Program-made: the position numbers and the translations under genes
Assembly (NCBI GenBank): GCA_011503125.2
Contig: WWBZ02000014.1
Span: 372,001 to 436,000 of the forward strand
Direction of reading: 5' to 3'
Length of the DNA: 64,000 nt
Source of the DNA: Botryosphaeria dothidea
Lineage: Eukaryota; Ascomycota; Dothideomycetes; Botryosphaeriales; Botryosphaeriaceae
Notes under the pieces: model-generated
Databases searched by the model: none
What the model was told of the DNA's origin: nothing
Seen by the model: only the letters and a program-made list of their open reading frames with translations
In this document: positions 47,740 through 58,161 of the stretch, in pieces
How positions within the stretch are numbered: the first letter of the stretch is position 1
Layout of the letters: each line of letters starts with the position of its first letter

Positions 47740-50167
47740 GATGTGCTGGGGGGGGGGGGGAGAGGAGCTCTCCGAACTCGTCTGGAGCGGAGAGTGCTGC
47801 GAGGGTTACGGGGGATTGGAGGGATTGTTTCCTTGTCGGCGGTGGGAGGAGGAATGCGTGGTGTGCGGAGGTGACGGGGAACAATTGTGTGTCGATGGCC
47901 AAGGAGGCGCGCGATTAGGAGCGAGCTGTCCGTGCAAGCGGACCTTGAAAGGAAGCTGAGCGGGCGGGCCAAAAATTATGGAGATGCACTACAATGAAAG
48001 CGCCCCCGCACACAGTGCTGACAGTGCAACTTGCGAGACTTGGGTTTGGCGCCAGGGAGCAGCCGGGGTGCGATGACAATGCAGGCGTGAGACAAACGAC
48101 GGACGACACAAAAAAGTCACTGGCAATCGCGGGCTCGGGGCGGGAGTGACAGGTAATCAATCACCCGTCAGCTGGACGGGCGTATGGCGCCAGGCAGGGC
48201 CCGCTGAACGTGACCAAGGCAGCGATAGGTACTGCGGCCACCGGCGGCTGATGCCCCCAATGGCGCAACGAGGGGGATAGCGTGCTGCTATTCGGGGCTC
48301 GCGGTCGATAGCGGGCGCGCTGCGCTCTGGCCGCCCACGCGCCCGAGCTGCCCGCGAGGCCAGATGCTGATGCTGAGGCCAGGAATGGGGGCGTCGCACT
48401 GGCAGCGCTCGGCCTGCTGCGTGCCTGCGGTGCTGCTGCTCGTAGTTTGAAGCACCGCAGCCTGTCTGCCCGAGGAGGCGTGCACAATTTTTTGCACGAG
48501 ACCCTTATTGTGTACGCTCGCGGCCGCGCGTTCCTGGGCCAGGGCGGTGCTGCGTTCTGGATGGCTGCTTCAGGCTTGGCCGCCAGTGGCTCCTCCGCAC
48601 TTGGCTGATCCGCGGCCGAGATCAGCGTTTCGCGCGCCTTCATCCGCCGCCGCGACGACAGGCCTCGCATATTGTATCGCATTGGTTGCTCGCTTCGGCT
48701 GCTCGCATGGTGGAGCGCCGCTGCCCGCTCTCGCTCTGCCAGTCCAGCCCGGTCGGCCTCCAGCGCCAGCAACGGCTGTGCTGATCGCCCGTCGTGTTGA
48801 ACGGGTGAACTGTGCTCGCCGCAGCCGCAGCCACACAGCAACCCCGGGTGTGGCCAGCTGTCGCCTGCCTCTGGTTGCGCCGCCGTGGTGTCGGCCGGTC
48901 TGCTGCGTTTGTCACGAGGATAGTCCAGCCACCTGCACCATGGGCCGGCGTGGATGTGGGGAAAATGACGGAGGTGTGTCTGCTAGGCACTCGATCCCCG
49001 CCAAAAAAGTTTCGAGCGCGTTGCCAGAGAAAAAAAAGGCCTCAGCAGCGATTGCCAACACAGCGTCGCAGTCTGGCCCGCCGGGCGCCATTGCGAGCCA
49101 CGGACGCCGGCGCAGGTACCAGCGGCTGCGCCCGTGGCGATTGGCAGCTCGCACTTCAATACGTGTACCTGTCGAAATCCAAGCAGCTCTCTCCCCACAT
49201 TTTCTGAGGAGGCTATTCCGTGGCAGCATCGTGAGGCGGACCTGGAGCAGCGGCCTAAGCTGCTTGCAGGAAGAGCGGAGCCGGGGAACCTGGCGCTCGG
49301 CTGATGGCTAATTCTGCGACACGCTGATGAGACATCCGAAAAAGCAAGCGCCGCGATCAAATCGAGATTCGCTCCTCCAGAATCGCCCGCCAGTGTTTCT
49401 TTGACTTTCGCGCGAAATGAAAAGTGCGCCCAACATGCGCTGATTCTCCGAGCGCCCATCCCAAGCCTCTCCCGCCATTGATGCGGCGAAAGCACGATGC
49501 GAGTCATGGCCGCGCCGCAGCCGAAACGAGACATGCACAATTATTGAACGTGTTCGCGGAATGCGCATTGTGGATCGCGAATCCTGTTTCCCGTCAGTGG
49601 AGACTGCCAGGGCTGCGAGGCAACTGCGCTCCATTTCTTCAAGTGAAGTGACGAATGCCCAGCGTTAGGACGACTGTCATGCATACGAGCGCTCAGCCAC
49701 TCGGTAAGGATGCTGTGAGAAGCCGTGAGAAGAGTGAGTTGCTCTCGTCAGCATCGTCCTTGGCGCCGCAAAGCCACGAGGCCAGGATGCGGATGCGGAC
49801 GAAGAAACTCGGCCACGACTTTTCCATCTGAGATAAGATAATCTCCCTTGGCTTTGCCTGCACGTGATTTCAACAAACCAGCGCTCCCGAGGCGTCATCG
49901 CCAAGTGCTGCAGCGCCGCCGCAGACGGCCACCTAGCTGTCTCTCCTCCTGCCTTCCAGTGTTTGCCATCCAACCCGCGCGCGTTGGCAAGCCACACATA
50001 TCGACCGTACCGGTGAAGCTGATCCGAGCGCGTCATCCACCGACTCGCGCATTCCCCGTTCCCGTTCACCGCCTGTGCTGAGCGCGCAACCGCACCTATC
50101 TCCGCCAACTCCATCCAGCCCATTATAGCCCGTCCTATCTTCCTCCACGCGCACGGTATCAATCGCT
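47740..50167. other. GC-rich divergent intergenic region
   Basis: 2.4 kb between the divergent C2H2 and Ypt52 genes. Frames up to 267 codons overlap on both strands (48.1-49.6 kb) with Arg/Ala/Pro-rich products and no motifs, so I do not call them. The last 250 bases are CT-rich on the plus strand and probably form the Ypt52 leader. Confidence 0.45.
47748..47760. repeat. G homopolymer upstream of the C2H2 start
   Basis: Thirteen consecutive G on the plus strand, 9-21 bases upstream of the minus-strand ATG at 47739. Confidence 0.85.
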
Positions 50168-51140
50168 ATGGCCGACTCTGGAGCAGCTGCGGCTCCTAAG
50201 CCCAGCAGCAGCGTGAAGCTGGTCCTGCTTGGCGAGGCAGCAGTAGGAAAAGTACGCCGTCTCCAAACGCCATGATAACGCCATCTACCAGCAATGTCCA
50301 CGATGCTGACGCCAATCTTGCCTGCAGTCGTCGCTGGTTATGCGCTTCGTCAACAATGACTTCCAAGAGAACAAGGAACCGACGATAGGAGGTCCGCCCT
50401 GCCCGGCCTGATCCCGTCCTGTGCATATCAACTGACATGACCTTTCTCCCCGAACAGCCGCTTTCCTCACCCAAAAATGCAACCTCCCCACCCGCACCAT
50501 CAAGTTTGAGATCTGGGATACCGCCGGCCAAGAACGCTTCGCCAGTCTCGCTCCCATGTATTACCGCAACGCCCAAGCCGCCCTCGTCGTCTATGATATC
50601 ACCAAGGCATCCAGCTTGACCAAGGCCCAGCACTGGGTCGCCGAACTCCAGCGCCAGGCCAGTCCCGGCATTGTCATCGCCCTGGTTGGAAACAAGGCGG
50701 ATTTGGTGGAGGGTGACAGTGGGGCTGCGGGTGCCGAGGAGACCACCTCCCCTGTGGCCCCGGAGACCCCTGCGGAGTCCACGGAGGGCGCTGAGGGTGC
50801 GGCGGAGGGCGAGACCGGAGCAGAGGGCGCTGAGACTGCCGCTCCCGCCGCTCCGGCTGCGGAGGAGGACGACAGTGAGAGCGATGCACGCAAGGTCGCC
50901 ACCAAGACGGCCAAGGCCTACGCCGATGAGGAGGGTCTTTTGTTCTTCGAGACTTCGGCCAAGACCGGTCAGAACGTGGCAGAGGTTTTCACCGCCATCG
51001 CCAATGCTATCCCGGAGACGAGCTTGAAGGGTCCCCGCGGCGTTGGTGGCCAGACCAGTTTGAACAGGGGAGACGACGCCCGGGTGAACCTCACCAACGC
51101 ACGGGACGCGCAGGGCCCGAAGGAGGGATGTGCTTGCTGA
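50168..51140 (+). CDS. Rab5-family small GTPase, Ypt52 type
   Basis: Exons 50168-50251, 50328-50391 and 50458-51140 (introns 76 and 66 bases; second donor GTCCGC is unusual) give 276 residues. GTPase motifs: P-loop GEAAVGKS (22-29), Rab5-type switch I EPTIGAAFLTQ, WDTAGQE (69-75), NKAD (128-131) and ETSAK (214-218). The C-terminus ends CAC, suited to double geranylgeranylation. Between NKAD and ETSAK is an insert of about 60 residues (about 134-192) rich in Ala, Glu, Gly and Thr, absent from canonical Rab5. The family controls early-endosome fusion and vacuolar sorting. The FFETSAKTG and [15 protein letters not shown] stretches fit the Ypt52/RabA branch more than Vps21/RabB. Confidence 0.92.
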
Positions 51141-51739
51141 AGCGGGAAGAATTGATGCGAACGAATATGGGACGGAGTAGTCGGATAGACAGGGGTTGGG
51201 GAATAGTGATTACCTGATTCAGTAAACGGCATGACGAAGGCTTATGTTTGGAACCCCCTTGACATTCTCACCCCTTTCCCTACAACAACCTTGGCTACAC
51301 GGCCGTGTAAATGCTTTTTTTCTTTGATATGTCTGAAGCATCAGATGGAGGCAGCGTAAATGATATCTCAATGCTCACGTACGTCCGCTCAGTTCAACCC
51401 TTTAATTACCTGGATGCACAGGAAATGGACCGACTGTTTCTGGCGCGATTTCAGATATAAAAAGGTCATCGTTCCTAAGTTTACCGAGCTCTGGATTTTT
51501 TTTTTTGGTTAGTTGTTAACTCGAATTACCCGCTTATTCCTTTCTTATTGTAAGTAAACAAATATCGTTGCATGGACGGGTGCTGATGAGTAGCCAGATA
51601 TAAGAACGCCATTGGAAAACTGGCCAATGCCTTTCGATCTCTTGTGTGAGGATTAAGCACGTTGCGATACTAATTTTTTTTATATTGACGAATCAAAAGG
51701 ACTGCAGCCGAACGGTTGGCACCGAGTTACTGCTGCCAA
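51141..51739. other. 3' region of YPT52
   Basis: AT-rich with several T runs, probably 3' UTR and terminator. No gene seen. Confidence 0.4.
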
Positions 51740-52000
51740 ACGACGGCTGTACAGAGGGGTGGATGCTGCAGCCGGTGGTTGGCAGCAATGGACTCTAAAA
51801 ATGTAACTTCATGGGGAGTGGAAGCCCTCATCCGGATGTAATTATATCGCATTTCCACTAACAGAGCCGTCCAGACGAATATCTCCACACCTCATAGTAG
51901 TGTAAGTTCAATCTTTTTTCCAAACTGCTGGTGGGAATCTCGTATTTGGTGCCAACCGTCGGCTGCAATATCCCCCTGTAGCACCTTCCGTATATATACC
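51740..52000. repeat. MITE-like hairpin element, copy E
   Basis: Left arm 51813-51838 (GGGGAGTGGAAGCCCTCATC plus CGGATG) and right arm 51868-51892 (CGTCCAGACGAATATCTCCA...). Left flank GCAGCCGGTGGTTGGCAGC and right flank CGTATTTGGTGCCAACCGTCG match copies A and D. It lies 0.3-0.5 kb upstream of the Ecm33-like gene, with a TATATATA-type word just after it (about 51991). Confidence 0.7.
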
Positions 52001-52274
52001 GTGCGACCTCACTAAGCCTCTTTACGCCCCCACTGGCACGTCATATTGATCCCTCGGTACGGGGTTGCACGCATTGGAAGTGGGCTGGCCTGAGAATCCT
52101 TTCGAATACGGTGCGCATCGGTGATTCGCCGGCAGGTTGCACGAACCTCTCATTGTCACGCATGAGTGGGTCGTATCCGGCTGTCCGCTCAATTAAGAGG
52201 TCTTTTGCCCGAACTGGCTGATTCCCTACCGTCATTCTCCCTCGTTGCTCTGCACAGCTTTTGGAGACTCCAAC

Positions 52275-53644
52275 ATGCTGTTGGTTGTAATAAGCATCCT
52301 CATATTGATGCGTCATGTTTCTGGCGGTAGGTCTACAAACCTCTCTTAATACCTCCGCTTGGAAACCCGGTGGAGTACGAGATCACCACCCGCGGAATTA
52401 TGCATTATTTTGTTTTCAGCGAAGAGAGAAGAAAGGGAAGATGAAAGAGTGATAAATGAATCGCCATGAATACTATAGCTGGTGGACTTGTGGAAATTCA
52501 CTGCTGACGGCCAACTTCTGAAGCATGCTCTGGGACTACCACCATCGAAGGCACACAGGATGCGAGCTCCTTGGCCGCTTGCAATACTTTTTCCGGCGAT
52601 GTCACAATCTCAACCGTCGCGTCTGGAGACTTTTCTCTTGATGGATTGGAAGTGGTTACCGGAAACCTCACGGCCAGCAATGTCACGGAAATGTCGAGCC
52701 TGGCCAGCGATTCCTTGAGATTTGTCGACACGGTCGTCCTCGAGATGAACACGATCCTGGCCACGGTTGACTTTTCAAAACTTACCTCGCTAAATCAGAT
52801 CCAATGGAACGGACTCCCAGCTCTGAGCGAAGGCAGCATTTCCATGCCCGTCACCTCTGTACAGTCAATCGACATCCAGAGCACGTTTCTCTCCACATTC
52901 GATGGTCTCGGTCTGGACAGGCTGGAAACCGTGGGAACCCTGTGGGTTGCAAACAACTCTTACAGAAGAACATGACCTTGATATCGCTCGAGACGGTCAC
53001 ATCCGCGATCAACATATCAGCCAACGGCGACGACCTACTTCTCTCCCTACCTTTACTCACATCCGCATTCCACGCAAGCTTTCGCAACGTCTCGGAACTG
53101 TCAATCCCCGCACTAGCCACCGTCAACGGCAGCCCGTTGCTACAGGGCAACAACATCGATACGTTCTCCGCCGCGGCGCTCAAGGCCGTGGAGTCGAACC
53201 TGGGCTTCTCCAGCAACAGCTACCTGGTCAACATCTCGCTACCAGCTCTGACTACGATCGGAGGAAACGTGACCCTTTACGACAACGAAAACCTCACCTC
53301 CGTCTCCTTCGCCGAGCTCGAAACGGTCGAAGGCGCGGTGAACATGTCGGGCACCTACACAGGGTGAGCCTTCTATCAAGCACGCACAAAGCCAAACGTC
53401 CCACTAAACGCCCCTCAAAGCGTCGCCTTCCCATCGCTGCAAAAGCTCCACGGCACACTCGACCTGGCAACAAGCGCGAAACTGGACTGCACCGCCCTGC
53501 AGCGGGCCGCCGAGTCCGGCGCGATCGAAGGCGGCTTGACGTGCGCCGACAAGCGCGGCACCGTTGCTGTGGCGGCGGCGTCGAGCAGCACCGGGACGTC
53601 GTCGCCGACAAATTCCGCATCGACGTCCGACGACACATCATCAC

Positions 53645-53677
<33 letters not shown>

Positions 53678-54033
53678 CAGTGACGCTTTCGACCGGCGGC
53701 AAGATCGGCATCGGCGTTGGCGTCGCGGGGGCCGCTGTTGCAGTCGCGTCACTATCGGTCCTCGTCTACGTGCTGCGGCGGAATCGGAAGAGAGAAAACG
53801 GCGACCGGAAAGAAAAAGAGAAGTGGGACAGGAAACAGGATGGACAGCCCTCTCCGCCACCGCAGGAGCTTCCGGCGAACAATATCCAGGAACTCGAAGC
53901 CGGGCAGCTCATGAACGAAATGGACGCGGAGAGAGGATTCGTGGAGGCTCCTCCGGGTAATCGAGTGATCTCGGAGTTACCTGGAGATCACTCGAGAAAG
54001 GAGAGCATGGAGAAGGGAGCGGAATTGCTTTGA
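52275..54033 (+). CDS. Ecm33-like single-pass membrane protein, apparent one-base frameshift
   Basis: Exons 52275-52326, 52524-53363 and 53421-54033. Exon 1 encodes a signal peptide (MLLVVISILILMRHVSG); exon 2 continues ACSGTTTIEGTQDASSLAAC, which matches the mature N-terminus of Ecm33/Sps2 proteins. The ectodomain is a receptor-L/leucine-rich-like solenoid with many N-x-S/T sites. A Ser-rich stalk with an (ATC)n-coded serine run follows, then a transmembrane helix (IGIGVGVAGAAVAVASLSVL), a basic stop-transfer and a tail of about 85 residues. Ecm33 itself is GPI-anchored, so this is a variant built like a wall sensor. Exons sum to 1505 bases; the frame shifts near 52950-52972. A one-base loss or a sequence error is likely; removal of a 35-base GT-AG segment (52931-52965) would also restore the frame but is too short for a normal intron. 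It is convergent with the MFS gene, 145 bases apart. Confidence 0.75.
53644..53674. repeat. (ATC)n repeat coding for serine
   Basis: About ten ATC/TCA units inside the Ser-rich stalk of the Ecm33-like gene; length changes would alter only the stalk. Confidence 0.85.
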
Positions 54034-54177
54034 TCACGGAATACCCGACCACCGCTCCGAGAAGTTGGTAATGGATTGCGTATTCGACATCCTCTTTCCA
54101 GTGTTTTTGACGGACGAAACACCCCTCAGACGAGATTCGCCCACAAAGATACCCCAACCTCCTTCCCATTTCGCTTC

Positions 54178-56280
54178 TCAATGCGTATACCTGAAAAACG
54201 GATTCCGCCTATCCGTCTCGTCCGCAAACGCCATCCGCTCCCTCAGTGCCTCCCTCTCCTCCGGCTCCATGGCCGCCAGCTGCTTCTCCTTCTTCCCGTT
54301 CAACCACCCATTATACATCCTCAACGCCACAACGACCAAACAACTCGCGCTCAAACACGCCATGATGCTGATCTTCCCGCTCGCATACCCCGGCGCCTCA
54401 TCGCTCCTGAACGTCTGCGTGCCCAACACGTTCCCCGTGCAAAACGCCACCAGCGTCAGCGCATTCACCGTCACCTTCTTGCTGTGGCCGGCGATGTTCG
54501 ACGCGTTCCACGCCAGGTTGATCATGAAGCCCGCGCCGAAGGTGCCGGACAGGAAGGACGCGGCGAGGAGGGCCGGCTTGTTGTGCGGGACCCCCTCGGC
54601 GTCGACGAAGCCGTACATGAGCGCGGCCGCGAGGATGGTCGGGATCAGGCAGAGCAGCATCACCGTGGAGCGGTCGTTCCAGCGGTCGGATAGGTAGCCG
54701 GCGCCGAGGACGAAGACGATGCCGATGGCGCCGTTGGGGGCGTCGAGGATGAGGGCTTGTTGGTCGGTGTAGCCGCTGTCGGGAGGGGGTGTTAGTCTTC
54801 AGGCGCTTCTTGAGAAAAGAAATACCGGTTGCAAGATACAAGGGAAAGAATAATGGCACATACAAGGTTGTCAGGAGGATGTTGTTAAAGTTGGAGATAC
54901 CACCGTTCGGAATGGACGAGAGCATGACGCTCAGGAAGATCAACCAAACACGGACATCACAGAAGGCCTCGATAATCTGATCCTTCTTGACGTGGTTGTT
55001 CTGGGTTCCGCTGCAAAACACACCAAGTCAGCCTACAGGTCCCAATAACAACGGAGACGCGAAAAAAAAAAAAAAACAAGGAGCATCTCCTCACCTCTGA
55101 TTCTCCTTCACCCGCATCAACGCCGCCACCTTCTCCGCATCACTGAACCGCTTCGCCTTGACCGGCGAATCCGGCAGGAACACGCACACCAGCGCGCCCA
55201 CGCCCATCGTCAGCGCGCCGATCGCCAGGAAGAAGATGCGCCAGGTCGCAAAGTCCGTCCGGGCGAAGCTGATGCCGTACGCGACCAGGCCGCCGAAGAT
55301 CTTGGTGACGGAGTTGCAGACGTAGAACCAGGACACGCGCGTGCCCTGCTCCTCCTTGCGGTACCACATGGCGATGATGAGCACGAGGATGGGCGCGACG
55401 CACGCCTCGAAGACGCCGAGGAGCGTGCGGCAGACGGCGAGTCCCGCGAAGCTGGAGACGCCGGCGTGGCAGCAGAGGACGATGCCCCAGAGCTGGGTGG
55501 GTGTCCTGGATGTTAGCCGTTTTGTGGTTTGATATGTGGGGGAGGGAGTAATACGTACGATGATGTTGGTGCCCAGGTAGAGGCCCAGGCGGGAGACGCG
55601 TTGTGCGAGATACTGGGTTGGGAACTCGGTGGCAAGGAAGCCTACGCTCATCAGCACGATTTCATGATGATATCGAAAATACTCCCAGGCGGCCCGAAAG
55701 AAATGGGTAGACGGCGAAGGGATGACTGTTTACAAGCAATTGCTTTGAAAGCCCCCATTTACTCGCCGTCATAGCCATACTCACTACTAAAGACCGAAGA
55801 GTCCGTACAGAGGCGCAACAACTCACAAAATAATGACAAAAAAAAAGATGCACACTCACCAATATAAAACAGCATGCTCACATGACTATACTCCTGCCCC
55901 TTCAACCCCGCATCCTCGCGTATCCCCATCACGCTCGTGTAGCTCAGCGTGTTCTTGTCCAGAAACTGCAAAAAGTACGTCCCCGCCAGCAGCGGCGTGA
56001 TGGTCCAGTCGATCTTGCGCAGCAGCCGCTTGCGCGCGGCCTCGTCTTCCAGGATGGCCGCGCCCTGCTCCGCGATGGCCGCCGCGCCGAGCGGGTGGTT
56101 GGAGAGGAAGGCGAGGGCCTCGTCGGCATCGTTGAGAGAGACGGCGGGCGCAATTTCCTTGTCTGCGATGGTGATGGGGTGGATTGCGGTGTCGAGGGTG
56201 GCGTCGGCGTCGAAGGGTTTGGCGGTTGTTGTGGGGGAAGAGGAAGGGGACTTTTCGTCCATAGTTGGGGAGGGCGCCAT
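54178..56280 (-). CDS. MFS transporter, allantoate permease (Dal5) family
   Basis: Five exons, 56280-55860, 55641-55559, 55492-55095, 55010-54864 and 54775-54178, give 548 residues. Introns are 218, 66, 84 and 88 bases. The N-terminal 90 residues are soluble, then KRLLRKIDWTITPLLAGTYF and LQFLDKNTLSYTSVMGI open the first helix pair, a strong mark of the anion:cation symporter (Dal5/Tna1) branch. Later landmarks are FPTQYLAQR, LGVFEACVAPILVLIIAMWY, PDSPVKAKRFSDAEK at the central loop and GAGFMINLAWNASNIAGHSKK. The branch imports allantoate, ureidosuccinate, nicotinate and similar carboxylates across the plasma membrane; the substrate here is unknown. An in-frame ATG at 56355 would add 25 residues; I prefer 56280 (MAPSPTMDEK). 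Confidence 0.9.
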
Positions 56281-57224
56281 GGTGTTGAGGGTGTTGCACT
56301 GCGGGAGGGGAAGGGGCGACCTGGTCCTCGAGGCCTGGAGAGGAGGTTCCGGCAAGAATGGCTGGCGCGCACTTGGATAAACGCTCGAGAAAGATATATA
56401 TATTTTCAGATGACACGCAAAGCATTAAATGTACACCGCCGCGGGGAAAGCGACACTCATCTACCGGGATAGTCGTCTGTCCCGCAACGTAACATTGAAC
56501 TGTCATTGAAGATCCCTGCATCAGGAATGTGTAGCGGGCGGACGGGAGAAGAGTGGCAGCTTAGAGCCGCAGCAAAAGGACACCAATGATCCTGCACTTG
56601 GCATAGATTGCCACAAGTCTTTAGATTGGCGGCAGAAGAGCCCGCAGACGGCTTCCTATCAACTTGGCTTTGATAAGCACCGTTGCTCCGCTGGCTTGGC
56701 GAAGGGACAAGGTGGCGAGACAAGAACCTTTTCGCTGCGGCATGGAATGGCACGGCTCGGCTCGCAGTTGTAGCAGCCGCTTATCGAGAGAACCTCAAGA
56801 AAGGCAAGAATGGGGTAAATTGGGACGGCAAACCGGGACGGGAAGGTCGTGGGGATCTGCAACAGCCAATGAGAATTTAGCATGAGCATGGTTGAAAGAG
56901 ACAGCAGAGGTAGAATCTATATGGCTGGGGCAATTTTCAGGACCTTAAAGAGTCCAAGAGAGCATTTGAAAGTAATGCGCTCAAGTGATGCTGGCATGAT
57001 GCTTGTTCAGATAAAAGCGCAGGAAGACAAGGCGCCGAGGTTCTGATAAGCATCTCCGCCCGTGCGGAGAAGCAACGACGTAGCATCCCGGCGGCGGATC
57101 AAGCTCATTGGCGCCGCCACCGAGCCGTCTGGGCACGGTAAGCGCGTAAGGTCCGATGAGTCCTGCACCGTTCTATTGACAGACTTTATCCCAATGACTT
57201 TCCGTCATGAACAGGAGGATCCTG
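56281..57224. other. Upstream region of the MFS gene
   Basis: No gene seen. A TATATATAT word at about 56394-56402 lies about 115 bases upstream of the MFS start and could be its TATA element. Confidence 0.4.
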
Positions 57225-57400
57225 CGGCCGATGTTTAATGTCGCATGCAAATTCCCATAGACGACCCAGTATCAGAACCGCCATGGGGAGTCGAAGCTAT
57301 CATTCGGACACAAGTGTTGCATTTTTCCACAGACAGTCCCGTCCAGACGAATGCTTCGACTCCCTATAGGCGCCCGTCTAATTGTGTAAAGAGGAAGATA
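57225..57400. repeat. MITE-like hairpin element, copy F
   Basis: Left arm 57285-57309 (GGGGAGTCGAAGCTATCATT plus CGGAC) and right arm 57340-57365 (CGTCCAGACGAATGCTTCGA...). The left flank has GCGGCCGATG at about 57223-57232 as in copy A. The loop (TGTTGCATTTTTCCACAGAC) resembles that of copy A (TTTGCATTTTTAGGAAC). Confidence 0.7.
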
Positions 57401-58161
57401 AGAAGAGAGGTTCCAATTAAAACGTACTGCATGCACCAATAGTAGGCCGGGTATCGTACAACTACAATGATGCAACGCTGGACCGAAAAAAAAAAAGAAA
57501 ACAAAGGACTACACCCGACATTCCAGAGAGTCGCGGCGGCAGAAACAAACAGCTCGATCAATCTCGATGCCGCTCTCTCAAACGCAGGCTATGCAGCAAA
57601 CGAAAGAACAACGCATGCAGGACGAGGCTTGATGATGCGAGGAGGTGAGTGAGAGCGCGCAAACCAAAAAGTTCAGGCAGGCAATATAGGGGTGGTTTGC
57701 AAGTGCAGCGAGGAGGACAAAAGGTGACAAAGCGCAGATGCAAAGGGGTTGGGTTCGCGCAAAAGCAATGCAACGCAGCAACAACGCAATCTCGCAACCA
57801 AACAAAAAAACACGCGAAGCAATCTGCTCAAAACTAGTGATGATGTCATCTTCTCTCTTTTACCCTTCGAGGTAGTACTGGTAGTCGCGCAGTAGTAGGA
57901 AGACTCTCGATGCCGATATACCGCAGGGAATAGGGAAAAAAAAAAACCGTTCATAAGCAAAACAGCGGAAAGCACAAAAAACCCACGCTCATAAAAAATT
58001 CCGTAGCCCCGTCCCAAACGTTTCCCGGATCCCCCAAAAAAGCCGTTGGAAGGTACTTCTTTCAGAAACCGTTTCGTTCAATCATACAGGCGTCAACGTC
58101 TCCAAAAGGAAAAAATTTCTCCGTCCTTGTCGTGAATGTAACCGTGGTTGTTCCTTTCTCC
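57401..58161. other. 3' region of the coiled-coil gene
   Basis: AT-rich with many A runs; it probably contains the 3' UTR. No gene seen. Confidence 0.4.
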
